DNA from: DATHVI01 sp035461385
GTDB taxonomy: Bacteria; Actinomycetota; Thermoleophilia; Solirubrobacterales; 70-9
Reading direction: 5' to 3'
DNA: 6,540 nucleotides
Assembly: GCA_035461385.1 (NCBI GenBank)
Contig: DATHVI010000118.1
Coordinates: 1-6,540 of the forward strand
The notes beneath the pieces are model-generated. The model made no database searches and had not been told where the DNA came from. It saw only the letters and a program-made list of their open reading frames with translations. Within the stretch, counting starts at the first letter, position 1; every line of letters begins with the position of its first letter. Below are positions 1 through 6,540 of the stretch, piece after piece. The position numbers and the translations under genes are program-made.

Positions 1-34
1 CGACAGGTCGGCTTCTCGCAGACTCCCTTTCCCC
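1..34. repeat. Second, partial copy of the palindromic element at the window edge
   Basis: Bases 1-23 align without gaps to 2227-2249 with two mismatches (positions 7 and 19). Bases 24-34 are a pyrimidine arm (CTCCCTTTCCCC type) corresponding to the right arm of the full copy with small changes and 2 extra bases. Only the right half is present; the mirror arm would lie to the left of the window. It lies inside the coding frame of the membrane protein at 1-295, but is read there in a different frame from the full copy. Confidence 0.65.
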
Positions 35-295
35 ACGCCCCGACCGCCACGGGGTCGGGCTTCGCGTGACCACGATCGCCGCAGCCACGAGGAGGACGAA
101 GGCGAAGATGATTGCTGCCGTCGTTGCTCTTCCGGGGAGGCGGAGGAGGAAGGGGGCGAGGATGACGAGGGTGGAGAAGCCCGTTACCCCACTCAGCCAC
201 GTTGCGGTTCGGGCGCCGAGCGCGTGCAGGATCGCTCGGCCTGAGAGGAGGGAGGCGACGAGGATCAGGAGGGCGGTGAGGTAGGTGTGGATCAA
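1..295 (-). CDS. Polytopic membrane protein, N-terminal part, probable paralogue of the upstream glycosyltransferase (cut by window edge)
   Basis: An open frame runs from a TTG at 295-293 to the window edge without a stop, giving 98 residues of an incomplete protein. The TTG overlaps the TGA of the upstream gene (TTGA), which fits translational coupling; no Shine-Dalgarno site is visible. Three hydrophobic segments lie at about residues 5-17, 35-53 and 60-77, followed by an Arg-rich polar stretch from about residue 78. The layout, with an N-terminal helix, a Gly-Arg stretch near residue 19, two closely spaced helices and then a polar linker, resembles the first 110 residues of the preceding glycosyltransferase-like protein, so I infer a tandem paralogue. 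The last ~11 codons visible are made of a repeat element (positions 1-34). No catalytic motif is reached, so the function is not established. It could instead be an unrelated membrane protein. Confidence 0.55.
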   Translation of the reverse strand, partial: MIHTYLTALLILVASLLSGRAILHALGARTATWLSGVTGFSTLVILAPFLLRLPGRATTAAIIFAFVLLVAAAIVVTRSPTPWRSGRGERESARSRPV

Positions 296-2583
296 CCGGT
301 GAAGCGCGGGTCGTTGGCGTCGGGGACGAGGTTGACGGAGTCGCCGTTGAGCTCGGGCTCGGTGAGGTCGGGGAGGTCGCCGCAGGCGTCCGGGTCGGGC
401 TCGCCGGTGATCGCGAAGACGCTCACCGGTCCCTCACGCAGGACTTGGCGCGCCGCCGGGTCCTGGCGGGTCCACAGCGCCTCCTTGGTATCGGGGAGCG
501 GGCCGGGCCCGTAGGGGTCGTACATCGTCACCACGTGCGTGTAGCCGCCGGCGGCGAGCTCCTCGCGCCAGCGCTCGCAGGTCGGGATCCGGGCGAAGCC
601 GCCGTCGTCGGCTTCGATCCCGAGCCACTGGACGCGGTTCGAGAGGTCGGCGCCGTAGAACGGATACTGGTTGAACACCCCCCGCACCCCCGAGATCGCG
701 ACCCGCGCGTCGCGCAGGTCGCCGCCGAATCGGATCGCCTCGGCGAGCTTCAGACGCGGGCTGAGGTTCTGGTAGCGGCGCTCGAGGTAGTGGTCCTGGA
801 GCGCCCACCCGGCGCCGACGGCGCCGAGGACCGCCGCGATGCCGAGGCCGGCGATCCAGCTCCGCGAGGCCTCGGCCAACCTCCCCGTCGAGAGCAGCCA
901 AGCGCCGAGCGCGAACGCGACCAGGGTCGCCACCCCGGCCGCGATCGCCCCCTTGGTGTGGCCCTGCTGCCACTGGACGAGCGAGCCGACGGTGATTGCG
1001 AGCAGCCCGGCGAGGACGACGAGCGTCGCGGCACGCCGCCATGGAGTCGCTCGCAACGGCGGCAGGCAGGGCAGGATCGCGAGCCCGACCGCCGCCGCCG
1101 GCGCCATGTAGCGGACGTTCCAGACGAAAGAGATCGGGTCGCCCTCCTCCCCGGCAGCTGTCAGAGGAGTCACGAGGTAGGCGGCGGCGGTGACGAGGAC
1201 CACCGCCCCGAGCACCCGCAAGAGCGGCTCCGAGCGCTGCCAGAGCGCGTAGACACCCGCGGCGACGATCGCCAGCAGAGTCAGCGGCCAAAGCGCCCCG
1301 AACGACTCCTCGAGGCCGGGGAAGAAGTCGTCGACCCAGACCCCGGGCTCGTTCCAGTAGTGGGCGACGCTGAAGCCGGGGCGGAGCTGGAACGCGCGCT
1401 CGGGCCCCGGCAGCTCGATCGGCCCGATCGAGGAGATCGCCGGCACCGGGTTCCCGACCGCGACCAGGTTCCGGAGATACCAGTACCCACCCGTCAGCAG
1501 TGCGGGCACCGCAAACCACCCCAACGCCCGCCAGCGCTCGCCCCGCCCCGCGAGCACGACCAGCCCGACCAGCAGCGCCACCACCGGCGCCAGGAACGAC
1601 AGCTTCATCCCCGCAGCCAACCCCGCCGCCAGCCCGGCAGCCGCCAACACCGCGGGCACGCCGACCTTGCCAAACGCGGCATACCCATTCACCAACACCG
1701 CCACGGAAGCCAGGACCAACACCGTCCCGACGATGTCATTCAGCGCCTGCCCGGCCTGGAACTCGACCAGCATCTGCGCCCCGAGCGCAATCGATCCGCC
1801 AACGAGCGCATGCGGCCCGAGCCCATAAGGCCGCCCGATCGCCCAGGTCGACAGCAGCCCGAGCCCGAGGAACCCCATGTTCAGGAGCGGCGAGAGGAAG
1901 TCCCGGTCGAAGGCGAGGATCGGAATCGCGTGGAAGACCGACGAGTTGGCCGGGTAATACGCCGCGAGGAAGATCGGATCGAAATGGAAGATCTCGGCCA
2001 GCGACCCGGTCTGCACGAACCGCATCGAAAGCGGCATGTGGTACCAGAGCGTGTCGGCGCGCCCCATGCCTCCCGCGACGCTGATCAAGGTAGGCACCGC
2101 CCACGCCGCAGCGAGCGCCGCACAGGCAACTGCCGCGACAGCCACCGCAACGGGCGCCACTGACGGGGATGGCGTCGAGCCGATGGCGCTGGCGGCCGGG
2201 GAGGGGGTCTCCTGCGACTTCCGACCCGACAGTTCGGCTTCTCGGAGACCCCCTCCCCGTCCGTAGAGCCCGAGACCGTCGAACCTGCGGGAGCCCATTG
2301 CGACAGCCACCGATACCGCAACCGCGCCGACGATCATCGACGCGGCGCCGAAGATTCCGATCGTCCCGACCACCTGCGCGATCAGCAGCAGCACCGAGAG
2401 CCCGAGGACGATCTCGACGACCCGGGCCGGCGCGCCCGTCCAGCCCGGGAGCAGGGCCCCACGGAGCCGCCAGGCCACCCAGGCGATCGGGACCAGGATC
2501 GCCGCGAGCAGCAGGACGCCGACGAGGTAGTCGCCGGCGGTGAGCGTCCGCTCGTCCGGCGAGGCGATCGTGAAGTCGTTCAA
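292..2583 (-). CDS. GT-C type (GT39-like) polytopic glycosyltransferase-like membrane protein
   Basis: The protein has 763 residues from a TTG start at 2583-2581, with about a dozen hydrophobic helices to residue ~595 and a soluble C-terminal domain (about 600-763). After the third or fourth helix comes an extracytoplasmic loop with ADTLWYH (176-182); an acidic residue there, D177, is where GT-C enzymes keep their catalytic Asp. ALND (280-283) and YWYLRN with VGNP (367-379) resemble conserved stretches of lipid-phosphate-sugar dependent transferases (GT39/ArnT/PMT class). The likely role is moving a sugar from a polyprenyl-phosphate donor to an envelope glycan, lipid or protein; donor and acceptor cannot be read. 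The open frame extends upstream to an ATG at 2706, but that would overlap ftsB by about 90 bp, whereas the TTG has GGAGGG (2593-2588) 4 nt upstream, so I chose the TTG. Residues 109-129 are encoded entirely by a palindromic repeat. The gene lies 31 bp after ftsB. Coding status is near certain; the family call is moderately sure. Confidence 0.82.
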   Translation of the reverse strand: MNDFTIASPDERTLTAGDYLVGVLLLAAILVPIAWVAWRLRGALLPGWTGAPARVVEIVLGLSVLLLIAQVVGTIGIFGAASMIVGAVAVSVAVAMGSRRFDGLGLYGRGGGLREAELSGRKSQETPSPAASAIGSTPSPSVAPVAVAVAAVACAALAAAWAVPTLISVAGGMGRADTLWYHMPLSMRFVQTGSLAEIFHFDPIFLAAYYPANSSVFHAIPILAFDRDFLSPLLNMGFLGLGLLSTWAIGRPYGLGPHALVGGSIALGAQMLVEFQAGQALNDIVGTVLVLASVAVLVNGYAAFGKVGVPAVLAAAGLAAGLAAGMKLSFLAPVVALLVGLVVLAGRGERWRALGWFAVPALLTGGYWYLRNLVAVGNPVPAISSIGPIELPGPERAFQLRPGFSVAHYWNEPGVWVDDFFPGLEESFGALWPLTLLAIVAAGVYALWQRSEPLLRVLGAVVLVTAAAYLVTPLTAAGEEGDPISFVWNVRYMAPAAAVGLAILPCLPPLRATPWRRAATLVVLAGLLAITVGSLVQWQQGHTKGAIAAGVATLVAFALGAWLLSTGRLAEASRSWIAGLGIAAVLGAVGAGWALQDHYLERRYQNLSPRLKLAEAIRFGGDLRDARVAISGVRGVFNQYPFYGADLSNRVQWLGIEADDGGFARIPTCERWREELAAGGYTHVVTMYDPYGPGPLPDTKEALWTRQDPAARQVLREGPVSVFAITGEPDPDACGDLPDLTEPELNGDSVNLVPDANDPRFTG
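2197..2259. repeat. 63-bp palindromic element inside the glycosyltransferase gene
   Basis: The left arm 2197-2212 (CGGGGAGGGGGTCTCC) is the exact reverse complement of the right arm 2244-2259. The arms are 16 bp each, with a 31-nt centre at 2213-2243. The centre holds a smaller inverted pair, CCGA (2221-2224) and TCGG (2234-2237). The element is exactly 21 codons, starts on a codon boundary and adds residues 109-129, a polar charged segment between hydrophobic helices. Its right half matches positions 1-34 of the window (21 of 23 bases identical over 2227-2249 against 1-23). The arms could form a very stable hairpin in DNA or in the mRNA. The inverted repeat is seen directly; that it is a dispersed element is inferred from the second copy. 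Confidence 0.8.
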
Positions 2584-2587
2584 CCGA

Positions 2588-2593
2588 CCCTCC
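2588..2593 (-). promoter_or_regulatory. Ribosome binding site that decides the TTG start of the glycosyltransferase gene
   Basis: On the minus strand GGAGGG stands 4 nt before TTG at 2583. It lies in the 31-bp gap after the ftsB stop codon (2617-2615). It is one of the few good Shine-Dalgarno matches in the window and supports TTG over the distant ATG at 2706. Confidence 0.7.
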
Positions 2594-2614
2594 GGGCCGG
2601 GATCGGCGTCGTCG

Positions 2615-3013
2615 CTAGCCGCCGCCCAGGCCCTTGGCCACGTACGACTGCTCGCCCTCGAGGACCATGCCGATCCGGCGCGCCGAGCGTTCGGCGGCCG
2701 CGGCACCGTCGAGGGCGTCGAGTCGCTTGCGCAGGCGCTGGTTCTCGGCCTTCTGCTCGGCGAGCGCCGTGCGCTCGGAGCGGGCGGTCGTCCACGAGTC
2801 GACGAAGTTGATCACCGGATTGATGTACGAGACGAGGATCGCGAAGATCACGATCACGAGCACGATCCGGCCGAGCCGGTCCCAGTGGATCCGGCTCTTC
2901 GCACGGCCCGAGCGCCGCGGCGCGGGTCGCAGCCGGTAGCCACCTGAGCTCGCAGACCGTGGATCGCGCTTCGCCTTGGAACCACCTCTCCTTTGTCGTG
3001 GCTCCGCGCTCAC
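2615..3013 (-). CDS. ftsB: Septum formation initiator (FtsB/DivIC family) cell division protein
   Basis: This 132-residue bitopic protein is expected in the divisome, where FtsB/DivIC pairs with FtsL and FtsQ/DivIB to activate septal peptidoglycan synthesis. It has a basic cytoplasmic N-terminus (about 1-47, many Arg/Lys), one transmembrane helix (about 48-66), a charged coiled coil (about 72-103, rich in Glu, Arg, Leu, Gln) and the closing ARRIGMVLEGEQSYV stretch (111-125), which matches the family's 'A..LGMV.PGE..Y' signature. Size and order fit actinobacterial members, which have longer N-terminal tails than the ~100-residue E. coli FtsB. The start is GTG at 3013, 28 bp after the enolase stop, with no clear Shine-Dalgarno site. 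An ATG at 3020 is in another frame. The position directly after eno is the known actinobacterial arrangement. It could equally be named divIC. Confidence 0.88.
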   Translation of the reverse strand: MSAEPRQRRGGSKAKRDPRSASSGGYRLRPAPRRSGRAKSRIHWDRLGRIVLVIVIFAILVSYINPVINFVDSWTTARSERTALAEQKAENQRLRKRLDALDGAAAAERSARRIGMVLEGEQSYVAKGLGGG

Positions 3014-3041
3014 AGCTCATGGGTTCGGCGCCCGGGCTGTC

Positions 3042-4346
<1,305 letters not shown>

Positions 4347-4395
4347 GCGGCGCGACAGTCTTGCAGGCGACCCTCAGCGATGCATAAGAGGCGGA

Positions 4396-5097
4396 CTACC
4401 AGTCGCCGCGAGCTCGATCCCGGTGGCGCTCGGCGGCGGCGCGCAGCGCGAGCTCGGGGTCGACGCCGAGCTCGCGCGAGCGGCGGACGGCATCGAGCAG
4501 GAGCTCGCCGACCTCGGCCTCGGCCGCCTCGCGCTCGGCGCCGCGCGGCGACGGCGATCCGCCCTCGGGGTCGGCGCGGCGGAGGATCTTGCGCGCATAG
4601 AGCAGGGCCGGAAGGTTCTCGGGGATGTCAGCGAACGGGTCGTCGCCGCCCTCGCCGCTACCGGTGCCCTCGACCTCGCGCTTGATCCGGTCCCAGTTGC
4701 CGAGCACGTCGTGGGCGGTCTCGGGGTCGGCGCCCATCGCCTCCAGCGCCGCCGGCCCCGACGCGTCGCCGAAGACGTGCGGGTGGCGGCGGATCAGCTT
4801 CGCGGTGATCGCGTCGGCGACACCGGCGAGGTCACCGGCATCCCGCTCCTCGAGCAGCAGCGAGAGGAAGACGACCTGGAACAGCACGTCTCCGAGCTCG
4901 TCGACCAGCTTCGCGTCGTCGCCGCGTCCGGCGGCGTCGGCGAGCTCGTACGCCTCCTCGACGGTGTGCGGGACGATCGAGCGCTCGTCCTGCTCGCGAT
5001 CCCACGGGCATTCGGCCCGCAGTCGCCTGGTGATCGCGTCGAGCCGCGCCAGCGCCTCGTACGCCGATCGCCCGACGCCGCCGAGCGGATCGCTCAT
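4396..5097 (-). CDS. mazG: Nucleoside triphosphate pyrophosphohydrolase MazG
   Basis: MazG hydrolyses (d)NTPs to NMP and pyrophosphate, cleaning the nucleotide pool of aberrant nucleotides and in some species lowering ppGpp. At 233 residues it is slightly shorter than E. coli MazG (263). The family signature ECPWDREQ is at 29-36. The Mg2+-binding EExxE is EEAYE (47-51), and the matching ExxD lies in DELGDVLFQVVF (66-77; E67, D70). RRHPHVFG (103-110) and NWDRIKREVEG (134-144) are also typical. The C-terminal part (about 188-228) resembles the second, degenerate MazG helical repeat. A Gly/Glu/Asp-rich linker at 145-153 is of low complexity. The start is ATG at 5097, 39 bp after the isomerase stop, with no convincing Shine-Dalgarno site. 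Location just before eno matches Actinobacteria. Confidence 0.96.
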   Translation of the reverse strand: MSDPLGGVGRSAYEALARLDAITRRLRAECPWDREQDERSIVPHTVEEAYELADAAGRGDDAKLVDELGDVLFQVVFLSLLLEERDAGDLAGVADAITAKLIRRHPHVFGDASGPAALEAMGADPETAHDVLGNWDRIKREVEGTGSGEGGDDPFADIPENLPALLYARKILRRADPEGGSPSPRGAEREAAEAEVGELLLDAVRRSRELGVDPELALRAAAERHRDRARGDW

Positions 5098-5136
5098 CCT
5101 GACGCCCCGGTGCGGCGGGGATCGAGCCGGCCCGCG

Positions 5137-6417
5137 CTACGGCTGCGGAGGCGGAGCACCCTGGCCGGGCTGCTGCTGCGGGACCTGCTGGAGGTCCGGC
5201 GGCAGCCCCTCGAGGCCCTCGGGGATCTCGGGCTGCGCGGGCTCGGGCGTGAGCGGGCCCTGCGGCCTGCCGGGGGCCTGGCCGAAGCGGCTCGCGGTGC
5301 CGGGATCGATCGGCCTGATCGAGGGCACCGGCGCCGGGCATCCCTGCGCCTCCGCGGCCTCCTCGGGGCAGGCGGGCGGCGGCGGCTCGGCATTGGCGCA
5401 GCGGTCGATCCGGTAGCCCTCGGCGCAGAAGGTGCGCGAGCGCCACTTCTCGAGGAACTCGGTCTGGAAATCCTGCGCGACCTGCTGCGACTCCTGGCCG
5501 GCGATCGTCTGGCGGATCTGGTCGCGGGCCTCCTCGAGCGTGATCGACTGCGCCGGAGTGATCTGTTCGACGCTGATCACGTAGTGGCCGGCCTCGCCCT
5601 GGAACGGCCCGACCAGCTCGCCCTCGGGGGCGCTGAAGATCTGCTCGTCGAGGGCCTGCTCGTTCTGGCCCTCGATCACACCCTGGCGCAGCCCGCCGAC
5701 GTCCTGCGTCGCCGGGTCGGTCGAGAGGTCGCGGGCGACGCGCCGCCACGAGCGCTGCGAGTCGTCCTCCTCAAGCCGGCTGAGCGCCTCCTGGGCGTCC
5801 TCCTCGTTCGCGGTCTGGATCACGCGGACGTTGCGGCTCTCCGGCTGCTGGAACTGCTCCGGGTTGGCCTCGAAGTACTCCTCGATCTGCGCCTCGTCGA
5901 CCGCCGGCTCGGCGGGGATCACGTCCTCCTGGATCGCGTTCGAGAGCAGCTGGAGCTCGAGCCGCTCGCGCGCCGACTCCTCGGTGAAGCCCGACTCCTC
6001 GAGGAAGCGCTGGAAGCGCTGCTCGTTGCCGTTGAACTGCTGCTCCTTGATCTGGCCGAGCTCGTCGTCGACTTCCTGCTCGGTGACCTCGATCCCACGA
6101 TCCTCGGCCTCGCCGCGGACCCAGACGACCAGGAGCAGATCGCCGAACGCGGCGTCGCGAATCGTCTCGAACTGCGGATCGTCCTCCGCCGGGACCCCCT
6201 CGAGGCCCTGGCGGGTGGCGACGACCTCGAGCTCGGCGTCGAGCTGCTCCTGCGTAACCGCGACGGAGTTGCCGTCCTCGGCGTCCTCGACGACCGCGAT
6301 CTCCTCGCCGCTCGGGCTCGGGTCGCCGATCCCCTGGGCTACGGCGACGATCGCAAACAGGGCGACGACCAAGGCCCCCAGCGCGATCAGGGCAGCTGTC
6401 CTCCGCGGCGACTTCAC
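5137..6417 (-). CDS. Exported SurA/PrsA-like peptidyl-prolyl cis-trans isomerase (parvulin, PpiC type)
   Basis: This 426-residue protein has a basic N-terminus and a hydrophobic segment (about 8-29), a signal peptide or membrane anchor with no lipobox Cys. A helical, acidic SurA_N-like chaperone region follows (about 52-185, with NGNEQRFQRFLEESG typical of the family). A parvulin-like domain (about 195-287) contains the VGGLRQG (240-246), IFSAPEGELVGPF (260-272) and GHYVISVE (277-284) stretches seen in PpiC rotamases. The likely role is folding exported proteins at the outer face of the membrane. The usual His of the first strand (RHILV) is absent; that strand reads RNVRVIQT. The late His (H278) is kept, so isomerase activity may be weak. 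A Pro/Gln-rich tail (about 330-426) carries four Cys (331, 340, 350, 360), the only ones in the protein. The start is GTG at 6417; an in-frame TAG at 6432-6430 excludes a longer form. A gene of this kind between mfd and mazG is known in other bacteria, so mfd may lie beyond the right edge. Confidence 0.88.
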   Translation of the reverse strand: MKSPRRTAALIALGALVVALFAIVAVAQGIGDPSPSGEEIAVVEDAEDGNSVAVTQEQLDAELEVVATRQGLEGVPAEDDPQFETIRDAAFGDLLLVVWVRGEAEDRGIEVTEQEVDDELGQIKEQQFNGNEQRFQRFLEESGFTEESARERLELQLLSNAIQEDVIPAEPAVDEAQIEEYFEANPEQFQQPESRNVRVIQTANEEDAQEALSRLEEDDSQRSWRRVARDLSTDPATQDVGGLRQGVIEGQNEQALDEQIFSAPEGELVGPFQGEAGHYVISVEQITPAQSITLEEARDQIRQTIAGQESQQVAQDFQTEFLEKWRSRTFCAEGYRIDRCANAEPPPPACPEEAAEAQGCPAPVPSIRPIDPGTASRFGQAPGRPQGPLTPEPAQPEIPEGLEGLPPDLQQVPQQQPGQGAPPPQP

Positions 6418-6426
6418 GAGTCGGGA

Positions 6427-6432
6427 ACCCTA
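6427..6432 (-). promoter_or_regulatory. Possible -10 box just before the isomerase gene
   Basis: On the minus strand TAGGGT fits the actinobacterial -10 pattern TAnnnT. Its 3' end is 9 nt before the GTG at 6417, so transcription could begin at or very near the start codon, giving a leaderless mRNA. This would fit the lack of a good Shine-Dalgarno site. No convincing -35 hexamer is seen 16-18 bp upstream, so the call is weak. Confidence 0.3.
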
Positions 6433-6436
6433 CACA

Positions 6437-6451
6437 ACGGAATAACTCCGT
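6437..6451. repeat. Small inverted repeat in the isomerase leader
   Basis: ACGGA (6437-6441) and TCCGT (6447-6451) form a 5-bp inverted repeat around an AT-rich ATAAC centre, the least GC-rich spot near this gene. It lies just upstream of the possible -10 box, in the place where an operator could sit. It is short enough to be chance. Confidence 0.3.
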
Positions 6452-6465
6452 CGCCTCCTCCGCTC

Positions 6466-6540
6466 CCGCAAACACACCTGGTGCGCGGCTACGCCGCGCA
6501 CTTCTCGCTACCGCAAACACACCTGGTGCGCGGCAACGCC
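6466..6540. repeat. 45-bp tandem repeat with internal hairpin, cut by window edge
   Basis: Bases 6466-6495 recur at 6511-6540 with one mismatch (T6490 against A6535), so the period is 45 bp; the second unit continues past the window. Each unit contains CACCTGGTG (6475-6483 and 6520-6528), an odd palindrome. The complete unit contains GTGCGCGGC (6481-6489), a 3-nt loop TAC, and the exact complement GCCGCGCAC (6493-6501), a strong 9-bp hairpin. The mismatch falls in the hairpin loop. No T-tract follows, so it is not a standard intrinsic terminator. It lies 49 bp or more upstream of the isomerase start. No gene was recognised in 6418-6540. Confidence 0.75.

Noticed and set aside
39..59. Inverted repeat CCCGACC/GGTCGGG as a terminator
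   Set aside because: It is a 7-bp stem inside an open coding frame with no T-tract, and is more likely a by-product of GC-rich sequence beside the repeat element.
445..2163. Long plus-strand open frame (572 residues) opposite the glycosyltransferase gene
   Set aside because: It is antisense to a clear membrane-protein gene, its translation is low-complexity Arg/Pro/Asp/Glu with no recognisable motif, and long antisense frames are expected at this GC content.
2584..2706. N-terminal extension of the glycosyltransferase to an ATG at 2706
   Set aside because: The extra residues are Arg/Ser/Ala-rich, overlap the ftsB 3' end in another frame, and a TTG with a good Shine-Dalgarno site lies just after the ftsB stop.
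5098..5136. RNA gene or terminator between the isomerase and mazG
   Set aside because: The 39-bp gap has only a weak CCCCG/CGGGG pairing and is too short for an RNA gene.
5771..6520. Minus-strand frame running from the 45-bp repeat through the isomerase gene
   Set aside because: It overlaps the isomerase in another frame and translates to Arg/Gly-rich sequence; openness alone is not evidence here.
6466..6540. CRISPR array
   Set aside because: Only two units are seen, and the 15 bases between the 30-bp matches are too short to be a spacer; the pattern is a tandem repeat.

Overview
The window is GC-rich bacterial DNA in which every supported gene lies on the minus strand. The order mazG–eno–ftsB/divIC is the arrangement known from Actinobacteria (the Mycobacterium mfd–mazG–lpqU–eno–ftsB-like neighbourhood). 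With the high GC, weak Shine-Dalgarno sites and frequent GTG/TTG starts, this suggests an actinobacterium, possibly a deep-branching one such as Thermoleophilia/Solirubrobacterales. The phylum is fairly well supported; the class is a guess.

Layout in the direction of transcription (right to left). 6540-6418 is a leader with a 45-bp tandem repeat (two copies, the second cut by the window edge), a small inverted repeat and a possible -10 box close to the first start codon. 6417-5137 encodes an exported SurA/PrsA-like peptidyl-prolyl isomerase with a Cys/Pro-rich tail. 5097-4396 is mazG (NTP pyrophosphohydrolase), 4346-3042 is eno (enolase), and 3013-2615 is an FtsB/DivIC septum protein. 2583-292 is a large polytopic GT-C type glycosyltransferase-like protein. 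A second polytopic membrane protein starts at 295 with a TTGA overlap and runs off the left edge. Gaps between genes are 39, 49, 28 and 31 bp and then -4, so the set could be one long transcript. No stretch over 300 bases lacks a gene.

The genes combine housekeeping (enolase, nucleotide-pool cleaning) with envelope work: a secreted foldase, a divisome component and two membrane proteins that probably use lipid-linked sugars. The last two are not part of the usual mazG–eno–ftsB neighbourhood, where DUF501 and ppx commonly follow ftsB.

The most unusual signal is a 63-bp palindromic element (2197-2259, perfect 16-bp arms) lying exactly in frame inside the glycosyltransferase gene. A related half-element sits at the left window edge inside the next membrane-protein gene, at the matching place in the protein but in a different reading frame. 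This looks like a small dispersed palindromic repeat that tolerates, or targets, coding sequence, comparable in style to the Rickettsia palindromic elements. The 45-bp repeat with a 9-bp hairpin at the right edge is a second, unrelated repeat family.
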